NCBI GenBank assembly: GCA_947489825.1
Contig: CANLFL010000033.1
Coordinates: 1-7,919 of the forward strand
DNA: 7,919 nt
Source: Candidatus Nanopelagicaceae bacterium
GTDB lineage: Bacteria > Actinomycetota > Actinomycetes > Nanopelagicales > Nanopelagicaceae
Direction: 5' to 3'
Part shown: positions 1 through 5,678 of the stretch, piece by piece
How the letters are laid out: every line of letters begins with the position of its first letter
How positions within the stretch are numbered: position 1 is the stretch's first letter
The notes under the pieces: generated by a model
Database searches by the model: none
Told to the model about the DNA's origin: nothing
Seen by the model: only the letters and a program-made list of their open reading frames with translations
Translations under genes and position numbers: made by a program

Positions 1-297
1 AGCGATCAACTCATGCAAGCACTTCTTGCAGGCGATTCGAAAGCAGTCGGCGCATCACTGAGCAATGATCTACAGAGCGCAGCGTGCACATTGCGCCCTG
101 CGTTATCACTGGTCCTTGATGTGGGCCAGGAATATGGCGCACTTGGTGCAATCGTCTCTGGCTCAGGTCCTACCGTTGCATTCCTCGTTACAGATGAAGA
201 GGCGGGATTAGATCTCGCCGTTGCTCTGACCTCAAGTGGAGTAGTAGGCAGCGTTACTCGAGCCTTTGGACCTGTGCACGGCGCCAAAATTCTCTAA
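1..297 (+). CDS. ispE: 4-diphosphocytidyl-2-C-methyl-D-erythritol kinase, C-terminal part (5' end outside window)
   Basis: IspE phosphorylates the 2-hydroxyl of CDP-methylerythritol with ATP in the cytoplasmic MEP pathway to isopentenyl diphosphate. Only the last 98 codons are here, in frame from base 1, ending at TAA 295-297. The GHMP-kinase third motif is seen at fragment residues 49-60 (GAIVSGSGPTVA), the glycine/serine loop near the phosphates. The segment before it (SNDLQSAA, residues 21-28) and the end GPVHGAKIL follow the actinobacterial IspE pattern; M. tuberculosis IspE ends in a similar GPVPGA motif, from memory. The neighbours (tRNA-Gln, glmU, prs) fit the actinobacterial ispE locus. 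Other GHMP kinases share motif 3, but the C-terminal pattern plus gene order make IspE the clear choice. Nothing suggests it is broken. Confidence 0.93.
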   Translation, partial: SDQLMQALLAGDSKAVGASLSNDLQSAACTLRPALSLVLDVGQEYGALGAIVSGSGPTVAFLVTDEEAGLDLAVALTSSGVVGSVTRAFGPVHGAKIL

Positions 298-351
298 CGC
301 TTGTGCGCCTTCTGGTCGCCAGCACCCTGTGAGATGAGGGAGAATACGGGT

Positions 352-423
352 TCCGCCATTGTGTAGTGGCTAGCACATGGGCCTTTGAAGCCCAGGGTCC
401 AGGATCGATACCTGGTGGCGGAG
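352..423 (+). tRNA. tRNA-Gln (anticodon UUG)
   Basis: A complete cloverleaf can be drawn. Acceptor stem 352-358 pairs with 416-422 over 7 perfect bp. The D stem is 361-364/373-376, the last pair G-U. The anticodon stem 378-382/390-394 has 5 perfect bp with the loop CT-TTG-AA, so the anticodon at 385-387 reads CAA and, by wobble, CAG. The T stem is 399-403/411-415 (5 bp). Discriminator base 423 is G, as usual for glutamine tRNA. CCA is not encoded (CAA follows), so it would be added by the nucleotidyltransferase. The T loop 404-410 starts with A instead of the near-universal T54. The variable loop has 4 bases. In many Actinobacteria this tRNA would first be charged with Glu and amidated by GatCAB. 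The gene lies 54 bases after ispE and 17 before glmU. Confidence 0.96.
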
Positions 424-440
424 CAAGTTACACTTCACAT

Positions 441-1862
441 ATGAGCCTAGAAACAGTGGTTGTTCTCGCCGCTGGAGAAGGCACGCGAATGAAATCTTCA
501 CTACCTAAGGTTCTTCATTCGATTTCAGGTCGCACACTTCTTGGACATGTTCTCCACGCAGTTGATGGATTAAGCGCGAAGAATGTACGCATTGTTGTCG
601 GTGCAGGTCGCGAACTCGTAGAAGATCACGTCAAGCTGATCGCGCCTAAAGCCACCACAGTCTTTCAAGAGCACCGCGGCGGCACAGGACATGCAACACA
701 ACTTGCGCTCGCAGACATTAAAGTGAGCGGCACAGTTCTTGTTCTTGCCGGTGATACTCCAATGCTTTCAAGTCAGTCACTAGCAGCACTTTTAGATGTT
801 CATCATAAGGGTGGGTTTACCGCATCCGTCATGACGGCAGAGCATCCAGATCCAACAGGCTATGGCCGCATTGTGCGAAGTGCAGATGGATCCCTACTGC
901 GAATCGTTGAAGAGCGCGATGCCACTGATAACGAAAAGGCAATCTATGAAGTCAACTCTGGCGTCTACGCATTTGATGGTGCAAAGCTTGCTGGGGCGAT
1001 TGGAAAGCTAAAGAAAGATAATTCACAGGGCGAGCTCTATCTGACCGATGTTCTTGAAATCTTAGGTAACGAAGGTGGCTCAATTGCCGCAGTCCTTATT
1101 GAAGACTTCATCGAAATTCTTGGCGTCAATGATCGTAGCCAGTTGGCAGAAAGTGCCGCGCTGCTCCGCGATCTTATTAATGAAGATTTAATGAAGTCAG
1201 GTGTGACAATTGTTGATCCACTGACAACATGGGTTGATTCGACAGCACAGGTTGCAAGTGATGTGACCTTACTACCAGGCACATGGATTGCTGGAAATAC
1301 TACGGTAGCAAGTGGCGCCGTTATTGGACCTCGCACCACCTTGCTCGATTGCACAGTCGCATCAGGAGCTCACATCATTGAATCTCATTGCATAGGCGCA
1401 ATTATTGGTAGAGATGCGCAGGTTGGACCATTTACATATTTACGACCAGGAACTGATCTTGGTGCATCCACTAAAGCTGGTGCATTTGTTGAGATGAAGA
1501 ATGCAGTAGTTGGTGAAGGCTCAAAAGTTCCACATCTTTCATACGTGGGGGATGCAACAATCGGTGAAGGTACAAATATCGGCGCCGCAACTATCTTTGT
1601 AAATTACGATGGCGTAGAAAAGCACCACACCACAGTGGGCGATCATGTCCGCATCGGTAGCGATTCGATGTTGGTAGCCCCAGTCACAATAGGAGATGGC
1701 GCCTACACAGCCGCTGGTTCTGTGATCACCGAGGATGTGCCACCCGGAGCAATCGGGGTTGGTAGAGCAAAGCAGAGAAATGTATTAGGTTGGGTCCTGC
1801 GCAAGCGATCCGGCACGAAATCAGCAGACGCAGCCTCGCGTCATGATGAGAAGAAGGGATAA
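441..1862 (+). CDS. glmU: Bifunctional UDP-GlcNAc pyrophosphorylase / glucosamine-1-phosphate N-acetyltransferase
   Basis: This 473-residue cytoplasmic enzyme acetylates glucosamine-1-phosphate with acetyl-CoA and then uridylates it with UTP, giving UDP-GlcNAc for peptidoglycan. The N-terminal Rossmann domain (about 1-235) has the nucleotide loop LAAGEGTRMKSSLPK at 9-23, GTGHA at 81-85, metal ligand D105, YGRI at 141-144, EVNSG at 170-174 and N230. The C-terminal left-handed beta-helix (about 255-450) carries R335, K353, H365 (catalytic base, E. coli H363), Y368 and N388, each offset by two from E. coli as I align them. A basic tail ends the protein, as in mycobacterial GlmU. I chose ATG 441 because the family starts just before VVVLAAG. 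The frame stays open upstream through the tRNA to a GTG at 366, but those residues are tRNA sequence. No Shine-Dalgarno precedes 441. prs follows after 5 bases. Confidence 0.97.
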   Translation: MSLETVVVLAAGEGTRMKSSLPKVLHSISGRTLLGHVLHAVDGLSAKNVRIVVGAGRELVEDHVKLIAPKATTVFQEHRGGTGHATQLALADIKVSGTVLVLAGDTPMLSSQSLAALLDVHHKGGFTASVMTAEHPDPTGYGRIVRSADGSLLRIVEERDATDNEKAIYEVNSGVYAFDGAKLAGAIGKLKKDNSQGELYLTDVLEILGNEGGSIAAVLIEDFIEILGVNDRSQLAESAALLRDLINEDLMKSGVTIVDPLTTWVDSTAQVASDVTLLPGTWIAGNTTVASGAVIGPRTTLLDCTVASGAHIIESHCIGAIIGRDAQVGPFTYLRPGTDLGASTKAGAFVEMKNAVVGEGSKVPHLSYVGDATIGEGTNIGAATIFVNYDGVEKHHTTVGDHVRIGSDSMLVAPVTIGDGAYTAAGSVITEDVPPGAIGVGRAKQRNVLGWVLRKRSGTKSADAASRHDEKKG

Positions 1863-1869
1863 CTCCTTT
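1853..1869 (+). promoter_or_regulatory. prs ribosome-binding site inside a small hairpin at the glmU/prs junction
   Basis: GAAGGG at 1853-1858 is the Shine-Dalgarno for the TTG start at 1868, 9 bases away, and it lies within the last glmU codons. The same bases can pair with TCCTTT 1864-1869: four Watson-Crick pairs at 1854-1857/1865-1868 plus a G-U pair at each end, with loop ATAAC 1859-1863. The glmU stop TAA (1860-1862) lies in that loop. A ribosome ending glmU would open the hairpin, so translational coupling is inferred. The pairing is seen; its use in the cell is not shown. Confidence 0.5.
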
Positions 1870-2848
1870 GAGCGAAATCAGATTAACTTCCGAGAAAAAA
1901 TTGCGCATCTTTTCAGGACGTGGATATCCAGAGCTCGCAGAAGCAGTCGCAACAGAGCTAGGTATTCCGATCACACCAACATCAGCATATGACTTTGCAA
2001 ATGGTGAAATCTTTGTTCGTTTTGAAGAATCAGTTCGTGGCTGTGACGCATTTGTTATTCAATCTCACGCCGCTCCAGTTAATAAGCAGATCATGGAACA
2101 ACTCATCATGGTCGATGCTCTTAAGCGCGCATCAGCAAAGCGCATCACAGTTGTTGCACCATTCTACGGATATGCGCGTCAAGATAAGAAGCACCGTGGA
2201 CGTGAGCCAATCTCAGCTCGCTTGATGGCGGATCTCTACAAGGCAGCAGGTGCTGATCGTCTAATGGTTGTTGATCTACACACGTCACAAATTCAAGGCT
2301 TCTTCGATGGTCCAGTGGATCATCTCTTTGCTCTACCGATGCTCGCAAATTACGTCGGCAGCAAAGTTGATCGTTCAATGCTCACAATCGTTTCCCCAGA
2401 CTCAGGTCGCGTACGCGTCGCAGAACGCTGGTCAGAACTTCTCGGCGGATGTCCGATCGCATTTATTCATAAAACACGTGACCCGCTTGTTCCTAACGAA
2501 GCAGTTGTAGGTCGCGTCGTTGGTGATGTTACGGGTCGCACATGCGTTGTTATCGATGACATGATCGATACCGCAGGCACCATCACAAAGGCAGTTGACG
2601 CACTCTTTGAAGGCGGGGCGAAAGATGTCATCGTCGCAGCCACCCACGCAGTCTTTTCAGGCCCAGCAGTGGAGCGACTCAAGGAGTGCCGCGCAGTTGA
2701 GATCGTTGTCACCAACTCATTGCCGATTGCAGATGACAAGCACTTCGACAAGCTCACTGTGCTCACAATCGCTCCACTTCTAGGCCGCGCGATCCGCGAA
2801 GTCTTCGAAGATGGCTCAGTTACAAGCCTTTTTGACGGCCACAGCTAA
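1868..2848 (+). CDS. prs: Ribose-phosphate pyrophosphokinase (PRPP synthase, class I)
   Basis: Prs transfers the pyrophosphoryl group of ATP to ribose-5-phosphate to make PRPP, the precursor of purines, pyrimidines, NAD, histidine and tryptophan; it works as a cytoplasmic oligomer. The 326 residues match the actinobacterial length. Visible motifs: FANGEIFVRF at 43-52; the flexible loop ARQDKKHRGREP at 103-114; the metal/ribose site DLHTSQIQGFFDGP at 136-149 with H138; SPDSGRVRVAERW at 176-188; the catalytic Lys/Arg HKTR at 201-204; and the PRPP-binding loop IDDMIDTAGT at 229-238. The start is TTG 1868, supported by GAAGGG at the right distance and by alignment of the first residues with mycobacterial Prs. 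It is 5 bases from the glmU stop, so it is co-transcribed and probably translationally coupled. The end of the gene contains the -35 element of the next promoter. Confidence 0.97.
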   Translation: MSEIRLTSEKKLRIFSGRGYPELAEAVATELGIPITPTSAYDFANGEIFVRFEESVRGCDAFVIQSHAAPVNKQIMEQLIMVDALKRASAKRITVVAPFYGYARQDKKHRGREPISARLMADLYKAAGADRLMVVDLHTSQIQGFFDGPVDHLFALPMLANYVGSKVDRSMLTIVSPDSGRVRVAERWSELLGGCPIAFIHKTRDPLVPNEAVVGRVVGDVTGRTCVVIDDMIDTAGTITKAVDALFEGGAKDVIVAATHAVFSGPAVERLKECRAVEIVVTNSLPIADDKHFDKLTVLTIAPLLGRAIREVFEDGSVTSLFDGHS

Positions 2849-2861
2849 CTCAGGCTATTCT
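2832..2861 (+). promoter_or_regulatory. Predicted housekeeping-sigma promoter for rplY (and pth)
   Basis: TTGACG at 2832-2837 (5/6 to the -35 consensus TTGACA) and TATTCT at 2856-2861 (4/6 to TATAAT) are separated by 18 bases. The -35 box overlaps the last prs codons. Transcription should begin near 2867-2870, which would place the first leader hairpin at the very 5' end of the transcript. This gives rplY-pth expression independent of the upstream operon. Evidence is sequence match only. Confidence 0.6.
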
Positions 2862-2864
2862 TTG

Positions 2865-2989
2865 CCTCGTTCCGGCGAGGGTGAAATTTATCCGTGATCG
2901 ACGGCGTAGGGATCAACTCCTGCTGGAACTTCATGCAATCACTTCAAGAAATGCAAGTGAAGTATCTACAGTGTTAAGGGAGTATCACA
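2865..2989 (+). promoter_or_regulatory. Candidate structured mRNA leader of rplY
   Basis: The leader of about 120 bases contains several inverted repeats. (A) CCTCG 2865-2869 / CGAGG 2876-2880, loop TTCCGG. (B) CCGT 2892-2895 / ACGG 2901-2904. (C) GTAGG 2906-2910 / CCTGC 2919-2923, including one G-U. (D) TCACTT 2939-2944 / AAGTGA 2955-2960. TTCC 2870-2873 in loop A can pair with GGAA 2925-2928, which would make a pseudoknot. ACTTCA occurs at 2928-2933 and 2941-2946, and both copies can pair with TGAAGT 2958-2963. No T-run follows any stem, so it is not a simple terminator. Ribosomal protein genes often have leaders bound by their product, so autoregulation by L25 is an inference. I cannot assign it to a known Rfam family with confidence. 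Chance folding of noncoding sequence remains possible. Confidence 0.42.
2976..2982 (+). promoter_or_regulatory. Strong Shine-Dalgarno of rplY
   Basis: AAGGGAG ends 7 bases before ATG 2990. It is the best ribosome-binding site in the window and confirms the rplY start. GGGAGT 2978-2983 is complementary to ACTCCT 2916-2921 in the leader (6 pairs, one G-U), so the site could be hidden in an alternative fold. Confidence 0.8.
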
Positions 2990-3610
2990 ATGGCAGAGTT
3001 ATCAATCAAGGGAACCACACGTACCGAATTCGGTAAGGGTGCGTCACGTCGTGCACGCGTTGCAGGACTTGTCCCAGCAGTTATCTACGGCCACGGTGAG
3101 AAGCCACTTCACATCACATTGCCAGCAAAAGAACTTGGAGTTGCTCTTAAAGAGTCAAACGTTCTTCTTAACATTGATATTGATGGAAAGGTCGAACTCA
3201 CACTTCCTAAGTCAATAGTTCGCCATCCACTCAAGCAGATCCTCGAGCACATCGACCTCGTACTTGTACGTCGTGGCGAGAAGGTAACTGTTGCTGTTCC
3301 TGTTCACACAGAAGGAAAGCACGATCCAGATGGAATCCTCGAGCACGTCAACCACACACTCGAAGTTGAAGCTGAAGCAACATCTATTCCTAAGTTCTTC
3401 ACACTTGATATTGAAGGAATGACAGCTGGAACCTTTAGATACGCATCAGATATCGCACTTCCTGCAGGTACAACACTTGTTAGCGATCCAAAGATGATCA
3501 TCGTTCACTTGTCAGAGCGCTCAACTGCTGCAATTGAAGAGGCTCCAGTTGTTGCTGCTGTAACAGATGTTGCGGCACCTGCAGCAGATGCTGAAAAGAA
3601 GGACGCTTAA
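2990..3610 (+). CDS. rplY: 50S ribosomal protein L25, TL5/CTC type
   Basis: L25/CTC binds 5S rRNA in the large subunit at the central protuberance. The 206 residues form the two-domain long version, unlike the ~94-residue E. coli L25. The N-terminal 5S-binding domain (about 1-95) shows FGKGASRRARVAGLVPAVIYG spread over 14-34. The C-terminal CTC domain (about 97-175) has DPDGILEHVNHTLEVEAEAT, with family-typical LEH and LEVEA patterns, then FTLDIEGM. The last ~30 residues are an alanine- and acid-rich tail (AAIEEAP ... AEKKDA), probably disordered and common in actinobacterial L25. The ATG has a strong Shine-Dalgarno. It has its own predicted promoter and a structured-looking leader. pth follows after 18 bases, so the two are probably co-transcribed. 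Confidence 0.96.
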   Translation: MAELSIKGTTRTEFGKGASRRARVAGLVPAVIYGHGEKPLHITLPAKELGVALKESNVLLNIDIDGKVELTLPKSIVRHPLKQILEHIDLVLVRRGEKVTVAVPVHTEGKHDPDGILEHVNHTLEVEAEATSIPKFFTLDIEGMTAGTFRYASDIALPAGTTLVSDPKMIIVHLSERSTAAIEEAPVVAAVTDVAAPAADAEKKDA

Positions 3611-3628
3611 CCCGTACCCTTTCTCATT

Positions 3629-4204
3629 ATGACGTGGTTGGTAGCAGGCCTTGGTAATCCAGGCGATCAATATGCTGCCACCCGTCACAATGTGGGTCAG
3701 ATGGTGATTGACCACCTTGTTAAACGCCACTCCATCAAGCTAGCAAGTCATAAATCCCGCACACATATTGCCGCCTACAAGTTAGGCGTTGGTATCGATG
3801 CCCACCAAATCATTCTCGCTAAATCACATAGCTATATGAACGAGAGCGGTGGACCGATTAAAGCGTTGGCTAACTTTTACTCTATCGAGCCCGCAAACAT
3901 TATTGTTCTTCACGACGAATTAGATATTGGTTACGCAGTTATCCGCAGCAAATTAGGCGGCGGCGATAATGGCCACAATGGATTGAAATCAATGACATCA
4001 GCCTTCGATACTCCAGATTATTACCGCGTGCGTCTAGGTATCGGTCGCCCTATGGGTCAGCAAGATCCAGCAGATTTTGTCTTGAAGCAATTCAGTAAAG
4101 AAGAGAAGAAAGATCTCGACGAGTTCATCGAGCGCGGTGCAGATGTTGTGGAATTTCTCATTGAGCAAGGGCTCGAGTTAACGCAGGGAAAGTTTCACTC
4201 TTAA
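3629..4204 (+). CDS. pth: Peptidyl-tRNA hydrolase
   Basis: Pth cleaves the ester of peptidyl-tRNAs that drop off ribosomes, recycling tRNA in the cytoplasm. It has 191 residues, normal for the monomeric bacterial Pth1 family. Visible: GLGNPG at 7-12; catalytic H20 in TRHNVG; YMNESG at 69-74 (N71, E. coli N68); HDELD at 95-99 with D96 (E. coli D93, which positions the His); and GGGDNGHNGLKS at 110-121 with N117 (E. coli N114). ATG 3629 gives the N-terminus expected for the family. The 18 bases between rplY and this start are pyrimidine-rich and contain no Shine-Dalgarno, so initiation probably depends on ribosomes finishing rplY. Its TAA (4202-4204) directly touches the stop codon of the convergent gene, so no intergenic space remains for a terminator. 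Confidence 0.97.
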   Translation: MTWLVAGLGNPGDQYAATRHNVGQMVIDHLVKRHSIKLASHKSRTHIAAYKLGVGIDAHQIILAKSHSYMNESGGPIKALANFYSIEPANIIVLHDELDIGYAVIRSKLGGGDNGHNGLKSMTSAFDTPDYYRVRLGIGRPMGQQDPADFVLKQFSKEEKKDLDEFIERGADVVEFLIEQGLELTQGKFHS

Positions 4205-5653
4205 CTACCTGGTGGGTATCAAATACCGAGGGCCCGCTGCCTCAGATGATAACAGAATAGTTTTTGCTGGAACCTTTAAGTATTGCATAGCACCCACATC
4301 CCACAGAGTCTTTTTTTGTGGTCGTAGAGTATTAAAGAGATCTCGACTTAGAGGATTTGCTGGTGCTAATCCTGAGTACATGAGAGGCAATGTGAAGCCA
4401 GTAATCGATGCCGAACGTGAGGCACTGTTAATTGTAGGTCTATAGAAATCATTAAGTTTTTTTGCGAATTTTAAAGATCCTATCTTCATTCCAGAGAATG
4501 ACGTTACTCCGAGTGAACCTTGATAAATATTTCCCAGCCACTTAGTCCCATCATTAAGATCTTGAAGAATTAACCCAGTTTTGTTGCTAAATATATTATT
4601 TGACCACCTGTTGCGAACCGCACCCTTTCCACCGAGAGAAATCGGTGCAGAATTTATAAATGTGTTAAATAGGAAGTTAATATTTTGCAAATTACCCGGG
4701 ATATAGTCAAAGATGACAGAACCATCTCTATCGCCAAATCCTGAGTTCTCAAAGTAATTATTAAAGCAGTAGATATTGCTAGCTTCTTTGACTCGAATGC
4801 CTCCAGAATTTATAAATATGTTACCGAAGGCTAAATTGTCATTGCCATTTCGAAAGACAAGCATGCCTTCCTTGTTATTCTTAAAAAGACAGTTCCTAAT
4901 GATATTTTCACGACTTTTAACCGAGATACTTTCAGAGTCACCTAACCCAGTATTCTCCCAGTAACAGTTCTCGATGGTTGTTCTAGAAATGAAATCTGAT
5001 TTAGCACCAACCCCAAGTCGGATCGGCTCATTTCCGTAATCTCCCCCCGGACCTGGCAGATTCTTGAAAGAACAGAAGCGGATCCGATGAAACCCTGGAA
5101 TATCTTCGTGCGGGATGACACCAACTAAATTACCTATAGGGGCGCTTATTGGTTTATTCTCAAAATTACAGAACGAAATATCATTGTATTGGCTTCCCGC
5201 CTCTATATTTATATATTTTTCAGCGGAGTAACCAGAGAAGTTTAGAGCAACTAGTTGATTCCGGCTTCCAGAAACTTTAATTACTATCCCTGGTATATCT
5301 CCCTCAATAAATTGGAAACCAGTAAAAGTCGTACTGTCTGCAGCTATTATGACCTGACTTGAACCATTAAAAATAACCTTGCCCTCACCTTGGGAAGAGA
5401 TAGTCAAGCCATTTCTAGCAATTATTATTTTGGCATCTGTATAGACGCCAGGGGCCAAAGTTAAGCTGTCACCTATATTTGCACTATCTATTGCTCGTTG
5501 TAGCTCTTCGATCGAGTAGAAAGTTTTTGTAACGCCAGCTGCTGATGCCCGTGGAAGAGACGGTAATACCGAACTCACCCCCAAGAATCCAAGACCTATT
5601 AAAAAATTACGTCGTGTAAATTCGTATTCGTAAATTTCTTGAAAGGTCTTCAC
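4205..5653 (-). CDS. Tat-exported right-handed beta-helix protein, polysaccharide lyase family 6-like (chondroitinase B/alginate lyase type)
   Basis: 482 residues. The N-terminus is a twin-arginine signal: TRRNFLIG at 13-20, a hydrophobic stretch to about 30, and an ASA|A cleavage site after residue 38, so the folded protein is probably exported. The mature part consists of beta-helix coils with Asn ladders. Its core matches PL6: NEPIRLG 208-214, IENC 227-230, DSESISVKSREN 239-250, LVFRNG 265-270 and GGIRV 284-288. By spacing, K246 and R268 correspond to the catalytic Lys/Arg of chondroitinase B (K250, R271), and N208, D239 and E241 to the calcium ligands. D239 replaces the usual Glu and N269 the His after the catalytic Arg, so the substrate is uncertain. 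The C-terminus has the WDVGAMQY motif seen in other secreted beta-helix proteins. Start GTG 5653: an in-frame TAA lies immediately upstream, so no longer form exists, and no good Shine-Dalgarno is visible. It lies 25 bases after ppc and is A+T-rich relative to its neighbours, so it is probably acquired. A mannuronan epimerase or non-enzymatic beta-helix is the alternative. Confidence 0.8.
   Translation of the reverse strand: MKTFQEIYEYEFTRRNFLIGLGFLGVSSVLPSLPRASAAGVTKTFYSIEELQRAIDSANIGDSLTLAPGVYTDAKIIIARNGLTISSQGEGKVIFNGSSQVIIAADSTTFTGFQFIEGDIPGIVIKVSGSRNQLVALNFSGYSAEKYINIEAGSQYNDISFCNFENKPISAPIGNLVGVIPHEDIPGFHRIRFCSFKNLPGPGGDYGNEPIRLGVGAKSDFISRTTIENCYWENTGLGDSESISVKSRENIIRNCLFKNNKEGMLVFRNGNDNLAFGNIFINSGGIRVKEASNIYCFNNYFENSGFGDRDGSVIFDYIPGNLQNINFLFNTFINSAPISLGGKGAVRNRWSNNIFSNKTGLILQDLNDGTKWLGNIYQGSLGVTSFSGMKIGSLKFAKKLNDFYRPTINSASRSASITGFTLPLMYSGLAPANPLSRDLFNTLRPQKKTLWDVGAMQYLKVPAKTILLSSEAAGPRYLIPTR
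4215..4227. repeat. Short perfect inverted repeat near the convergent stops
   Basis: GGTAT 4215-4219 and ATACC 4223-4227 flank the loop CAA, 11 bases beyond the pth stop and inside the last codons of the PL6-like gene. GAGG 4228-4231 / CCTC 4240-4243 forms a second small stem next to it. With no T-run on either strand these are at best weak transcription barriers for the converging transcripts. Confidence 0.3.
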
Positions 5654-5678
5654 TTATAGATCTTACTATCTCTCTCAA

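Noticed and set aside
303..325. Hairpin GTGC/GCAC with inner TGG/CCA after ispE as a terminator
   Set aside because: The two halves compete, there is a 6-base bulge and no T-run follows. It is too weak to call.
317..345. Promoter just upstream of the tRNA (GAGAAT at 340-345 as -10)
   Set aside because: No -35-like hexamer lies at 16-18 bases, and GAGAAT matches only 4/6.
366..440. N-terminal extension of GlmU by 25 residues from GTG 366
   Set aside because: These codons are the tRNA-Gln gene and its 3' flank. GlmU proteins begin just before the LAAGEGTRM loop, which fits ATG 441.
2145..2783. Open frames on both strands inside prs, and similar ones inside glmU, rplY and ppc
   Set aside because: They lie within strongly conserved genes, show no family motifs and have no ribosome-binding sites. 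They are shadows.
2931..2945. Near-repeat of 11-25 (14 of 15 bases identical: TCATGCAA-CACTTC)
   Set aside because: About one such match is expected by chance in a window of this size. One copy is coding (ispE) and the other leader sequence, with no further similarity around them.
2940..2989. Second promoter near TATCTA (2963-2968) upstream of rplY
   Set aside because: No -35 match at proper spacing, and the upstream TTGACG/TATTCT pair is much better.
4301..4321. T7 run at 4311-4317 as a terminator for pth
   Set aside because: The T-run is in the loop between CCACA and TGTGG rather than after a stem, and it is explained by Lys codons of the opposite gene.
5654..5678. Promoter for the lyase gene in the 25-base gap (TATAAG close to the GTG)
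   Set aside because: A transcript start there would fall inside the coding region and there is no -35 element. Read-through from ppc or a promoter inside ppc is more likely.
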